A stretch of DNA of 8,420 nt from positions 1-8,420 of the forward strand of contig DAIMNI010000080.1 in assembly GCA_036720245.1 (NCBI GenBank), given 5' to 3'. The translations under genes were made by a program, and so were the position numbers. Positions 1-6,933 of the stretch are shown here, piece after piece. The first letter of the stretch is position 1, and each line of letters begins with the position of its first letter. The notes under the pieces are model-generated. The model searched no databases, was not told where the DNA came from, and was given only the letters and a program-made list of their open reading frames with translations. Origin of the DNA: JAAZMA01 sp036720245. Its GTDB lineage: Bacteria > Bacillota > Clostridia > Tissierellales > Tepidimicrobiaceae.

Positions 1-51
1 TCAATGTGCATTAAAAGGTGACTTTTTTATTTAAAAGTTTTGACGCTTATA
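1..51. other. Foreign-looking sequence abutting the broken ABC gene; possible end of an insertion
   Basis: This stretch starts exactly where the ABC exporter reading frame is lost. None of its three minus-strand frames continues an exporter sequence. It contains an imperfect direct repeat: TTAAAAGGTGAC at 11-22 and TTAAAAGTTTTGAC at 31-44. It also has short inverted arms, ACTTTT at 21-26 and AAAAGT at 33-38. Repeated short motifs near a junction resemble the subterminal binding sites of insertion sequences, but no transposase lies inside the window and I do not recognise the element. It could instead be a deletion or recombination junction. Confidence 0.3.
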
Positions 52-540
52 TCATGGAATAAATCCTATGACAAATGTGGCAATAGCTATATAAATATTT
101 AATTTAAAAATAGAATAGGTACCAAGTATAAATAAGGATAAGTATTGAAAACTGGTTAGCATATTTGAAAAATAATCTTGTTCTACTAAATTAGTATCAT
201 TATTTAATGCAGAAATATAATTAGCAGTATTTTCAGAGTTAAAAGAGGATATATCCTTAGATAATATACTATTAAAAACATCTCCTTTTAAATTAGACAT
301 AGTGCTTTTAATATATAGCCCAGAAAATATTCTAATGAGATATGAAAATATAGCACTTATTACCATAAGTATTATCCCTGTTAAAATGATATTTTTAAAT
401 TCTAAAAAATCCCCACTAACACTTACGTCAACTATTTTTCCAAGTATAAATGCAAAATACACCCCAAGGGCAGAAGTAATTATGGCAAAAATTAAATTCA
501 AAAATAATAATCCTTTAGATTTGAACAAATATTTTTTCAT
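52..540 (-). pseudogene. ABC exporter, N-terminal transmembrane part only (truncated)
   Basis: The 162-residue product matches the start of a type I ABC exporter subunit of the MdlB/MsbA class. It has a short cytoplasmic start, a first membrane helix near residues 9-35 followed by VDVSVSGDF, a second helix near 50-75, then the cytoplasmic extension with the family-like stretch SILSKDISSFNSENTANYIS and NDTNLVEQDY (about 91-123), and a third helix near 130-160. Family members run to about 550-600 residues with a C-terminal ATPase domain; here there is no Walker A, signature or Walker B motif. The frame stops at TGA 54-52, right after GFIP, where homologues continue into the next membrane helix. 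The start is firm: AAGGAGG at 554-548 lies 7 nt before the ATG at 540. A protein lacking its ATPase cannot work as a transporter, so I call it a gene remnant. The cause, insertion or rearrangement, lies at or beyond the window edge. Confidence 0.8.
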
Positions 541-582
541 TCTAATACCTCCTTAAATATAAAATATTAATTATTTAAATAT

Positions 583-611
583 AATATATCATATATTTTT
601 AATAATTGCAA
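583..611 (-). promoter_or_regulatory. Candidate sigma-A promoter for the truncated ABC gene
   Basis: On the minus strand, TTGCAA (611-606), a 17-bp spacer and TATATT (588-583) sit upstream of the AAGGAGG/ATG of the ABC gene. The match is reasonable, but the whole 555-758 intergenic stretch is almost pure A/T, so TATA-like hexamers are common by chance. I see no convincing -35/-10 pair for the divergent gene starting at 759, although its ribosome binding site is strong. Confidence 0.35.
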
Positions 612-758
612 TGGTAATATTAATAAATTTAACTAATACTTTAATATTATTAATATATATCTAAATATATCTAGTCAAAAAAAGATAAAGGTGTCCAAAT
701 ATTTTTAGTTATAGGATAAGCCTTAATTTTAATATTATAAATTAATGGAGGTGGGACA

Positions 759-1775
759 ATGAAGAGGGATTGGATTAAAATATCATCTATATATGTGGGA
801 ACAGTAATAGGGGCTGGTTTTGCCTCTGGTAGAGAAATTATAGAGTTTTTTGGTATATATGGACTTAAAGGAATATTAGGTATGATTATAGCTGGAATAT
901 TATTCTCTTTAGTAGGCAGTGTATTGCTTATTAAAATATATAATAATAAAATTAAATCTTTCAACGAATTAATAAACAGGATCTTCGGTGAAAAGATTGG
1001 ATTTATTATAGATACTATAATTGTATTTTCTTTGTATACGGGATTTAGTGTAATGATATCTGGTTCTGGTGCCATATTTAAAGAAGAACTAGGGCTATCT
1101 TATAATCTTGGAATAATTGTTATGGTAGTATTTTCTTTTATGGTATTTTTATTTAGCTTAGAGGGATTGTCTTTTATAAACACCATTTTGGTTCCCTTAA
1201 TCATAATAGGCATTATATTTACATCTATTTATATAGGCATAGGAGAAGGATATAATTTTTCTAATATTCAAGGAATTAGATTAAGTAAAAAAGGGAATTT
1301 TTTAAGTTCTGCATTTCTTTATGTAGGTTCTAATTCTTTAATAATTCTAGTAGTTTTTTCATCCTTACTTCCTTTAATTAAAGATAAAAAAACTGCCATT
1401 TTAGGCGGGACAGCAGGTGGGTTTACATTAGGAATTCTAGGCATATCCATATTAACTTTAACCCTTATATATTATAATGAAATTTTTCAATTAGAGATCC
1501 CTATGTTAAAAATTTGTGATTATATTGGGTATAATTATAGAATAGTTTATGCTATTATTCTTTGGATTGCTATGTTTACCACAGCCTTAGCACAGGGATT
1601 TGGGTTCATAAATAGACTAGAGGAAGGAAAATATAAACTATTATTTACTGTTCTTTTTTGCATATCTGCTATTCCTTTAGCAAAATTAGGATTTTCTAAT
1701 TTGGTGGGGGTGCTTTATCCTGTATTTGGATTTATTGGGGCTTTGGTAATGGGAGTTGTTTTAGTTAAACTTTAA
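759..1775 (+). CDS. ykvI: YkvI-family membrane protein (LeuT/APC-fold putative transporter)
   Basis: This 338-residue polytopic membrane protein belongs to the YkvI family (COG3949), distant relatives of amino acid-polyamine-cation and LeuT-fold transporters. The substrate is unknown. The diagnostic part is the first helix, SSIYVGTVIGAGFASGREI (residues 9-27), whose glycine-rich GAGFASG resembles the unwound substrate-site segment of this fold. About ten hydrophobic segments can be seen, near residues 8-30, 36-60, 80-105, 115-135, 138-160, 183-207, 213-238, 260-285, 292-310 and 316-337. Length is near normal for the family and the reading frame is intact. The start is supported by GGAGGTGGG (747-755) just before the ATG. 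The same GAGGTGGGACA context precedes the TTG start at 4171. It appears monocistronic: a strong terminator follows at once and the upstream neighbour is divergent. Family assignment is fairly secure; function is not. Confidence 0.85.
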   Translation: MKRDWIKISSIYVGTVIGAGFASGREIIEFFGIYGLKGILGMIIAGILFSLVGSVLLIKIYNNKIKSFNELINRIFGEKIGFIIDTIIVFSLYTGFSVMISGSGAIFKEELGLSYNLGIIVMVVFSFMVFLFSLEGLSFINTILVPLIIIGIIFTSIYIGIGEGYNFSNIQGIRLSKKGNFLSSAFLYVGSNSLIILVVFSSLLPLIKDKKTAILGGTAGGFTLGILGISILTLTLIYYNEIFQLEIPMLKICDYIGYNYRIVYAIILWIAMFTTALAQGFGFINRLEEGKYKLLFTVLFCISAIPLAKLGFSNLVGVLYPVFGFIGALVMGVVLVKL

Positions 1776-1804
1776 AGATGCTACAACTTTAGTAGCATCT
1801 TTTT
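1774..1804 (+). terminator. Intrinsic terminator of the YkvI-family gene
   Basis: An 11-bp perfect stem (AAAGATGCTAC 1774-1784, GTAGCATCTTT 1792-1802) with a 7-nt loop overlaps the stop codon and runs into TTTT at 1801-1804 and then TATTATATTTT. It separates the transporter from the hydrolase gene, which has its own promoter just downstream. Confidence 0.9.
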
Positions 1805-1811
1805 ATTATAT

Positions 1812-1840
1812 TTTAAAATCTTTCCTTATTCTGTTATAAT
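1812..1840 (+). promoter_or_regulatory. Extended -10 promoter of the alpha/beta hydrolase gene
   Basis: TGTTATAAT (1832-1840) contains a perfect -10 hexamer preceded by a TGn extension. A weak -35, TTTAAA (1812-1817), lies 17 bp upstream. Predicted transcription would begin near 1847 and give a leader of about 20 nt. The position directly after the terminator supports independent transcription of the hydrolase. Confidence 0.7.
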
Positions 1841-1868
1841 AGTATTAAAACCGGAGATGATGATAAAA

Positions 1869-2666
1869 ATGCCCTATATAAATATAGATAACAAAAATAT
1901 CCACTACAAACAATATGGCAAAGGGGAAAGTATAGTTTTTTTAAGTGGTATGTTAATGTCAATTAATAGCTGGTCGCCTTTTATTAAAACTGTGTCTAAA
2001 AATTATAATATGATTACCATTGATTTATTAGATCAAGGAAAATCAGATGGTTCCAATGGGGACTATAATGTAGAACTTCAAGTACAAGTTTTAAAGAAAT
2101 TTTTAGATAAACTAGGACTAAAAAAAGTAAGTTTATTGGGAATGTCCTATGGTGGAAAAGTTGCCTTAGATTTTATTTGTAAATATCCAAATATGGTTAA
2201 ATCTTTAATTCTATCTAATACCGACAGCCATACTACAGATTATATGAAAGGAATAGCAGAACGATGGATAAAAGCAGCGGCTACTTTAGATGCTTCTATA
2301 TTTTTAAATTCCACTATGCCCTATATGTATTCTTATGGCTATTATAAAGAAAATTATGAAGGTCTAGGGGAATTAGAAAAGGTATTTAATAAAATTATGA
2401 ATAGGGAGTGGTTTAAAAGGTTTGAAAATTCCTTAAATAGTGCAGATGGCTTTAATGTAAATCATAAACTAAATACAATTAAAGTACCTACATTAATTAT
2501 TAGTTCAGAACTTGATGTAATTACTCCAACTATATATCAAGAATTACTTCATAGGGAGATTAAGGGTTCTATATGGAAAACTATAAAAGATGTAGGTCAT
2601 GCCTCTATGTATGAAAAACCAGAGGAGTTTATTTCTATAGTAATGGAATTTTTACAGAAATGGTAA
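1869..2666 (+). CDS. Alpha/beta-fold hydrolase
   Basis: A 265-residue alpha/beta hydrolase of the COG0596 type (esterase, lactonase or MenH/BioH-like); the substrate cannot be read from sequence. The nucleophile elbow is LLGMSYGG with Ser93; the likely acid is Asp216 in ISSELDVITP; the histidine is His244 in DVGHAS. Spacing and order fit a complete catalytic triad. The usual HG oxyanion-hole motif after the first strand is replaced by FLSGMLMS (about 24-31). No signal peptide is seen, so it is probably cytoplasmic. The frame is open from ATG 1857, but GGAG (1853-1856) abuts that codon. GGAGATGAT (1853-1861) is an anti-SD match with proper 7-nt spacing to the ATG at 1869, so I choose 1869. The 3' end overlaps the convergent regulator gene by 15 bp (2652-2666), with no hairpin between the two stops. 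Confidence 0.85.
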   Translation: MPYINIDNKNIHYKQYGKGESIVFLSGMLMSINSWSPFIKTVSKNYNMITIDLLDQGKSDGSNGDYNVELQVQVLKKFLDKLGLKKVSLLGMSYGGKVALDFICKYPNMVKSLILSNTDSHTTDYMKGIAERWIKAAATLDASIFLNSTMPYMYSYGYYKENYEGLGELEKVFNKIMNREWFKRFENSLNSADGFNVNHKLNTIKVPTLIISSELDVITPTIYQELLHREIKGSIWKTIKDVGHASMYEKPEEFISIVMEFLQKW

Positions 2667-4097
2667 ATATTCATTATTATCTTCACCGTATTTTCCTTTA
2701 ATACAGTTTTCAATTATTCTAATGCCCTCTACTATTTCTCCATTTGAAACTGAGCCAAAGCTTAATCTTATATAATTAGAATATAAGCTATCACCTAAAA
2801 AAAATATTTTACCTGGAACTAATGCTACATTGTTTTCATTACATTCATTATACAATTCTATAGAATCTATTTCTTTAGGTAGTTTAACCCATATACTTAG
2901 TCCACCTTTTGGTTCTACAAAGGAGATATTGTATTTTTCAAGTTTTTTTAGTTCTTTTATCATAGTATTATATTTTTCACTATATACTTTATTAACATTT
3001 TCAATATGGTCCTTCCAATAACCTTTTCTTAAAAATAGATCAAAGGCTCTTTGCAAAAATCCAGAGGAGGAAATATCTGTAGTATGCTTAACCCTTAATA
3101 TATCCTTAAATAAATTATTAGGAACTGTCATAAATCCCATTCTAACTCCAGGCATAAAGATTTTAGAGAAGGATTTAATATATATTACATGTTCTGAATT
3201 ATCCATAGATTTTAAAGGCAAATTTTTTTTATTACTATAATTTAAATCTGTCATAAAATCGTCTTCTATAATATAAAAATTATATTTTTCACTAAGTTTA
3301 ATTAATTCCTGCTTTTTTTCATAAGAATAAGAATAGGTAGTGGGACTTTGATAATTAGTCATCATATAGAAAAACTTAGGACTAGATTTTTTTATATGAT
3401 TATGAAATACCTCTAAATTAATTCCATCTTCCTCTATGGGGATGCCTAGAATTTTAGCACCTCTAGATTTAAAGGCCTGAGTAGCTCCTGAATAGGTGGG
3501 GTTTTCTACAAATATTAAATCTCCAGGGGATATTAAAGTCTTAGTAATTATATCTATACCTTGTTGGCCACCAGAAATTATTTGTATTTCATCCTTAGAA
3601 ACTTTCATATTATAATTTTCCATTAAAAATAGGGATATAGACTCCCTAAAAGGCTCATAGCCATTTATTTCTGGATATAAAAAGGCATTACCCTTATCCC
3701 TATCTAATACTTCTATTAAGGACTGTTTAAATTCTTCCATTGGGAATATTTCAGGGGTAGGGGATACCGAGGCGAAATTAATGCTATTTTTAGAAATAGG
3801 CATAATGCCTCCTATCATTAATTCTATATCCTCATCTTCCATATAGGGAATTTTCATATTATAATTAGTGCCTCTAATATAGGTACCAGAGCCTTTTACA
3901 GAATATACATAGCCTTCTTGTTCTAAAAGTTTATAAGCATTTACAATTGTAATATTGTTTACTTCCAGTTTTTTTGCTAAACTTCTAATAGAGGGTAATT
4001 TTTCTCCTTCTTTTAAATCTTCATTTTCAATTTTTAGTTTAATATTTTCATAAAGTTGTATATATAGTGGAGTGTCTAAGTTTCTATTTATTAACAT
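2652..4097 (-). CDS. MocR-type transcriptional regulator (GntR winged helix + class I aminotransferase-like domain)
   Basis: A 481-residue regulator with the MocR/PdxR architecture. Residues 1-76 form a GntR winged helix (TPLYIQLYENIK, then GEKLPSIRSLAKKLEVN, then GYVYSVKGSGTYI). A linker leads to a PLP-binding aminotransferase-like domain (about 105-470). That domain has the Schiff-base lysine Lys312 in YIKSFSKIFMPGVRMG, the pyridine-contact EDD at 278-280, PTYSG at 200-204 and the carboxylate-binding Arg444 in NYIRLSFG. The usual HQxPTG-like stretch reads NYQSPTT (248-254). Family members sense PLP or amino acid aldimines and control nearby genes. Here no pdxST, amino acid or transport gene is adjacent, so the target is open; the divergent operon at 4171 and the gene itself are likeliest. 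The frame is open to 4232, but the extra 45 residues are hydrophobic non-family sequence. ATG 4097 with GGAGG at 4109-4105 (7-nt spacing) is the start. Confidence 0.88.
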   Translation of the reverse strand: MLINRNLDTPLYIQLYENIKLKIENEDLKEGEKLPSIRSLAKKLEVNNITIVNAYKLLEQEGYVYSVKGSGTYIRGTNYNMKIPYMEDEDIELMIGGIMPISKNSINFASVSPTPEIFPMEEFKQSLIEVLDRDKGNAFLYPEINGYEPFRESISLFLMENYNMKVSKDEIQIISGGQQGIDIITKTLISPGDLIFVENPTYSGATQAFKSRGAKILGIPIEEDGINLEVFHNHIKKSSPKFFYMMTNYQSPTTYSYSYEKKQELIKLSEKYNFYIIEDDFMTDLNYSNKKNLPLKSMDNSEHVIYIKSFSKIFMPGVRMGFMTVPNNLFKDILRVKHTTDISSSGFLQRAFDLFLRKGYWKDHIENVNKVYSEKYNTMIKELKKLEKYNISFVEPKGGLSIWVKLPKEIDSIELYNECNENNVALVPGKIFFLGDSLYSNYIRLSFGSVSNGEIVEGIRIIENCIKGKYGEDNNEYLPFL

Positions 4098-4112
4098 TTT
4101 ATAACCTCCAAT

Positions 4113-4132
4113 TAAATGTATGGGTACATTTA
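4113..4132. promoter_or_regulatory. Perfect palindromic operator candidate in the divergent regulator/DUF5711 region
   Basis: TAAATGTA (4113-4120) and TACATTTA (4125-4132) are perfect 8-bp inverted arms around TGGG. The site lies just downstream of the minus-strand -10 and covers the predicted start of the regulator transcript. That fits autorepression by a dimeric GntR-type DNA-binding domain. It also lies upstream of the divergent gene; a plus-strand TATAAT at 4143-4148 has no good -35 and sits close to the SD at 4160-4167. That the MocR-type protein binds here is inferred from proximity. Confidence 0.55.
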
Positions 4133-4159
4133 TTATACCAAATATAATAAAAATTAAAA
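4132..4159 (-). promoter_or_regulatory. Extended -10 promoter of the MocR-type regulator gene
   Basis: On the minus strand TGGTATAAT (4140-4132) holds a perfect -10 hexamer with a TGn extension. The -35 region (TTTTAA, 4159-4154, 16-bp spacer) is weak, as is common for extended -10 promoters. Transcription would start near 4125, inside the palindrome at 4113-4132. Confidence 0.6.
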
Positions 4160-4170
4160 GAGGTGGGACA

Positions 4171-5266
4171 TTGAAAACTAAGAAAAAGGGTGGAAAACTT
4201 ATTATAATTATAATTTTAGTTTTTGCATCCATATGGTTTTTATCCGATAGGAAGAACCAAGAAAAACTTGTAGCCCTATTTAAAAATAAAGATATAAAGG
4301 TTAAGGATATAAAAACTAAAGATATAGACTTAAATATATCTAAATCTATTCCTATAGAGGAAGGAACTATAGATATAGGAAATTATAAGGGAATCGTTTT
4401 GTGGAATGGAGAGAAGCTCACTAAAATAAATAATGATGGAGAAATAGTTAAGGAAAAGGAATTTAATTTTGAGGAAATTGGAATTTGCATGGGGGATAAA
4501 AATATTTATATTTATGAAAAGCCTACAGGCGAAATTTATATATTAAATGATAATTTAGAAACCATAGATAAGATTCAAATGGAAACTAGAGTAGAAAATA
4601 TAGTGGAGAGCTTCGACTATATTTTAATTCATACTAAAGAGGATTTTAGGGAGAGTATAGAAATATTAAATAAGGATAAAAAGATAATAGAGAGCATTAT
4701 TACGGAAAATAGAAGTATTTTAAACTATAGTATAAATTCTTCAGGAAATCAATATATGATATCTACCATGAGTTTGGAGAGTTCAGGAATTAAATCTGAG
4801 ATCCAAGGTTTTAAAATTGGAGGAGATGAGTTATTTTATCATGAGTTTAAGGATGAAATAGTTTTATACACAGAATATATAGATAAAGATAAAATTATAT
4901 TGATGACAGATTCTAATTTATACTGTATTTCCGGGAAGGAAATCCTATGGAATAGATCATATGAATCTTTAAAAGATATATATTTTTATAACGGAGAGAT
5001 ATATATATTATATAGCAATACAATGGAGATTCTTTCCACAGATGGGGATATAAAATTTAATTTTTCTTTTTCTGNNNNNNNNNNATAGGAAAATCCTTGC
5101 CTATGACAATTATATAGTTTTATATGGAAATGGATATATAATAGGCCTAGATAATGAAGGGGAAATTTTTAAATATAAATCTGAAGATAATATAATAAAA
5201 GCAGTTAAGGATAATAGAAAAATCATGATATTATATAATGACAAAATAGATTTAGGAAATTTTTAA
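4171..5266 (+). CDS. DUF5711-like membrane-anchored beta-propeller-like protein (interrupted by a sequence gap)
   Basis: I read this as one gene of about 360 residues or more. It has a basic N-terminus (KTKKKGGK), one membrane anchor (about residues 9-25), then a long stretch of short beta-strand repeats such as GEIYILNDNLETIDKI and YFYNGEIYILYSNTMEILSTDGDI, typical of a propeller-like domain outside the membrane. Architecture and position before a CvpA gene resemble the DUF5711 family; function is unknown. The start is TTG 4171, preceded by GAGGTGGG (4160-4167); the frame is open back to 4120, but nothing supports an earlier start. Ten Ns at 5075-5084 break the frame after residue 301. Translation resumes from 5087 (RKILAYDNYIVLYGNGYIIG...) for 59 codons to TAA 5264-5266, clearly the same fold. 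It is first in an operon with cvpA, 17 bp downstream. Confidence 0.75.
5075..5084. other. Assembly gap of ten Ns inside the DUF5711-like gene
   Basis: The run of exactly ten Ns is a scaffolding placeholder, and its length need not be real. The coding frames on either side differ by one step, so an intact gene needs a true gap length divisible by three. Zero missing bases would read FSFSDRKILAYD across the junction. The apparent stop at 5086-5088 in the literal frame is an artefact of the gap. Confidence 0.9.
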
Positions 5267-5283
5267 TGTAAAGGTGGATTTTT

Positions 5284-5865
5284 GTGAATTGGATAGATAT
5301 AATTATTATATCAATATTAATATATAGAATGTTAAAAGGATTTACTCTAGGCTTAGTATTATCCATATTTAATATAATTCAGACCATATTATCTGTAATA
5401 CTTACCAAAAGGTATTATATATATATTTATGGGTATATAAATAATAATCCTAAGATTTATAATTTATTTGAAAAAATGGTGGAATTTATTCTAGGAATAT
5501 TATTTTATTCTAAGTCCAAGAAAGATTTTAGTTTTATTCCAGATCTTATATCTAAGGGCTTAGTGGGTTTAATTATAAAGATTTTTTCTATAATCTTAAT
5601 TTTTTGGATAATAAATTTTCTAATATCTATTGTTTTAGAATTGTTTTCATTTTTATTAAAGACTCCTATATTAAAAGGGTTAAATAGAATTAGTGGACTA
5701 ATATTTGGTTTAATGGAGGGCTTATTTATAATATATTTATTTAGTTTTATACTTTCTCCTATTTCTACAATTTTTCCCAATACTTTTTTAGGGGAAGGAA
5801 TAATTAATTCTGTTATTTTAAATTATATAAGGGAAATAAGTTTATCTAGAGGAGGGATTTTATGA
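5284..5865 (+). CDS. cvpA: CvpA family membrane protein
   Basis: A 193-residue integral membrane protein of the CvpA (colicin V production) family. Signs of the family are the start NWIDIIIISILIYRMLKGFTLG (Asp5, Lys18-Gly19-Phe20), hydrophobic segments near residues 4-40, 66-76, 93-122 and 139-160, and the motif LNRISGLIFGLMEG (133-146) that matches the conserved NRxxGxxfGxxxG. Molecular function is poorly known; homologues are linked to envelope integrity, biofilm and antimicrobial peptide tolerance. The start is GTG 5284, backed by AAAGGTGG (5270-5277) with 6-nt spacing. The gene begins 17 bp after the DUF5711-like gene and its TGA overlaps the next ATG by 4 bp (ATGA 5862-5865), so translational coupling is likely. 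Confidence 0.85.
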   Translation: MNWIDIIIISILIYRMLKGFTLGLVLSIFNIIQTILSVILTKRYYIYIYGYINNNPKIYNLFEKMVEFILGILFYSKSKKDFSFIPDLISKGLVGLIIKIFSIILIFWIINFLISIVLELFSFLLKTPILKGLNRISGLIFGLMEGLFIIYLFSFILSPISTIFPNTFLGEGIINSVILNYIREISLSRGGIL

Positions 5866-6491
5866 GAAAAGAAGATTATGCATTTGGTTTTTTCCTTGTT
5901 TTTATTGGGGTTTTGTTTTTATTATTAAATTTAAATGTACTAAATTTTGAGTGGTTATTGTTTATACTATCTATAGGGCTGATAGTTGAGTATTTTATAA
6001 AAGACCATTTGGGCTATTTAATTTCCGGATTGGTTTTATTGGCAATTTCCCTAATATATATCCTAAATGAATATGCTTTTCCTGGAGTAAATATTAAAGG
6101 CTTTTTATTCTTATGGATATTTGGCATAATATCCATGGTATTATATGGCAGGCAAAAATCTAAGGGGCTATTAATATTTGGAACAATACTTCCAGCGCTA
6201 GGAACTTATAATCTAATAGAGGAACTATCCTCTGGAAATGTTTCTTGGACCCTTTATTTATTATTTGGAATTGCATTTTTTATAATTTATTTAATAGGAT
6301 ATAGAAGTTCTGATATAGAATGGCCAAGACATTTGGCTTTAGCCATGGTAGTAGTATCTATATTATTTTTAATAAATACTAAAACCGCTATGGAATTTAA
6401 GTTTTGGAAATTTATAAACTATCTATGGCCAATAATATTAATTTTAATAGGAATTAAAATAATTTATAATATGATAAAATTAAGAGAATAA
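5862..6491 (+). CDS. Multi-pass membrane protein with LiaF/LiaI-like C-terminal motif
   Basis: A 209-residue, very hydrophobic protein with about eight predicted membrane segments (roughly 7-24, 28-46, 50-68, 80-96, 101-115, 128-147, 157-171, 186-204). It begins RKEDYAFGFFLVFIGVLFLL and ends with YLWPIILILIGIKIIYNM. These G-x-x-F/L-L-L and LWPxILIxxG patterns are typical of the LiaI/LiaF and DUF5668-type membrane regions seen in envelope stress operons. There is no soluble LiaF C-terminal domain, so it is not a true LiaF. The SD GGAGGG (5851-5856) lies inside the end of cvpA. It is the last gene of the operon, ending 9 bp before the terminator stem. The exact family is uncertain; membrane location is secure. 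Confidence 0.75.
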   Translation: MRKEDYAFGFFLVFIGVLFLLLNLNVLNFEWLLFILSIGLIVEYFIKDHLGYLISGLVLLAISLIYILNEYAFPGVNIKGFLFLWIFGIISMVLYGRQKSKGLLIFGTILPALGTYNLIEELSSGNVSWTLYLLFGIAFFIIYLIGYRSSDIEWPRHLALAMVVVSILFLINTKTAMEFKFWKFINYLWPIILILIGIKIIYNMIKLRE

Positions 6492-6500
6492 TCAACTGAA

Positions 6501-6539
6501 AAAATTGCCATCCTGAACTTTGTTTAGGATGGCAATTTT
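6501..6539. terminator. Bidirectional intrinsic terminator between convergent operons
   Basis: A perfect 14-bp stem (AAAATTGCCATCCT 6501-6514; AGGATGGCAATTTT 6526-6539) with an 11-nt loop lies between the stop codons at 6491 and 6543. The left A-run (6499-6504) supplies a six-U tail for minus-strand transcripts. The right side gives a four-U tail for plus-strand transcripts. One hairpin therefore probably ends both operons. Confidence 0.92.
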
Positions 6540-6542
6540 CTA

Positions 6543-6923
6543 CTACTCCACTACTATCTCTACCTTTTCCCCATCTTCAGATTCAATATCCACAAGTTTT
6601 CCTACAAAACCAGCTTTTATAGCATCAAATAATTCTATAAAATCATTTTCTGTCATTCCTGCTTCTTTTAATTCAGGCACAAAGGCTGGGCCAAATTTAC
6701 CTGCCATCCTCATACCTACATCTATTAAGGCTATAGGCACTGTTACATTGACTTTTGATTTATCGTTTGGATCAATTACCCTTATTTTTAGCCATTTGGC
6801 CTCTTGATTTTTAACATGAACCTCTTCTAGATCCCCTAGTGCATCTAATAAATTCATGCCTTCTTCTGGGGTGATTTTACCATCCTCTATCATTTTTAGT
6901 ATTTGTAGTTTTTCCTCCCTCAT
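6543..6923 (-). CDS. Small SHOCT-like domain protein
   Basis: A 126-residue soluble protein. Residues 1-31 (REEKLQILKMIEDGKITPEE, then GMNLLDALGD) form the SHOCT-like helix pair found at the N-terminus of YvlB/LiaX proteins. The rest (WLKIRVIDPNDKSKVNVTVP, then IALIDVGMRMAGKF, then a helical stretch and GEKVEIVVE) matches a widespread uncharacterised companion domain with an RVxDxxxxKVNVxxP strand. No signal peptide or membrane helix is seen. The start at 6923 is fixed by AGGAGGGG (6935-6928), which overlaps the last codons and the stop of the upstream gene. The 10-bp intergenic gap makes it the second gene of the YvlB-like operon. Its first 30 residues closely resemble those of that partner, which suggests a shared binding partner or self-association; this is inference. 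Confidence 0.82.
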   Translation of the reverse strand: MREEKLQILKMIEDGKITPEEGMNLLDALGDLEEVHVKNQEAKWLKIRVIDPNDKSKVNVTVPIALIDVGMRMAGKFGPAFVPELKEAGMTENDFIELFDAIKAGFVGKLVDIESEDGEKVEIVVE

Positions 6924-6933
6924 ATTACCCCTC

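Noticed and set aside
690..724. Possible hairpin AAGG-TG-TCC ... GGA-TAAG-CCTT upstream of the YkvI-family gene as a riboswitch or terminator
   Set aside because: The pairing is interrupted, the loop is long and AT-rich, there is no U-run, and no riboswitch consensus is present.
671..1075. 134-codon minus-strand frame inside the YkvI-family gene
   Set aside because: Its proline/isoleucine-rich composition is typical of an antisense shadow of a membrane protein gene, with no ribosome binding site and no family resemblance.
1857..1868. Earlier start (ATG 1857 or 1860) for the alpha/beta hydrolase
   Set aside because: The GGAG at 1853-1856 abuts ATG 1857, leaving no spacing. ATG 1869 has a 7-nt spacing from the GGAGATGAT anti-SD match, and the family sequence begins there.
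4120..4170. N-terminal extension of the DUF5711-like protein to ATG 4120
   Set aside because: It has no ribosome binding site and overlaps the operator and promoter region. TTG 4171 has GAGGTGGG at the right distance, directly before a lysine-rich start and membrane anchor.
4098..4232. N-terminal extension of the MocR-type protein by 45 hydrophobic residues
   Set aside because: The extension runs through the promoter and palindrome, has no ribosome binding site, and is unlike the family. ATG 4097 has a good GGAGG.
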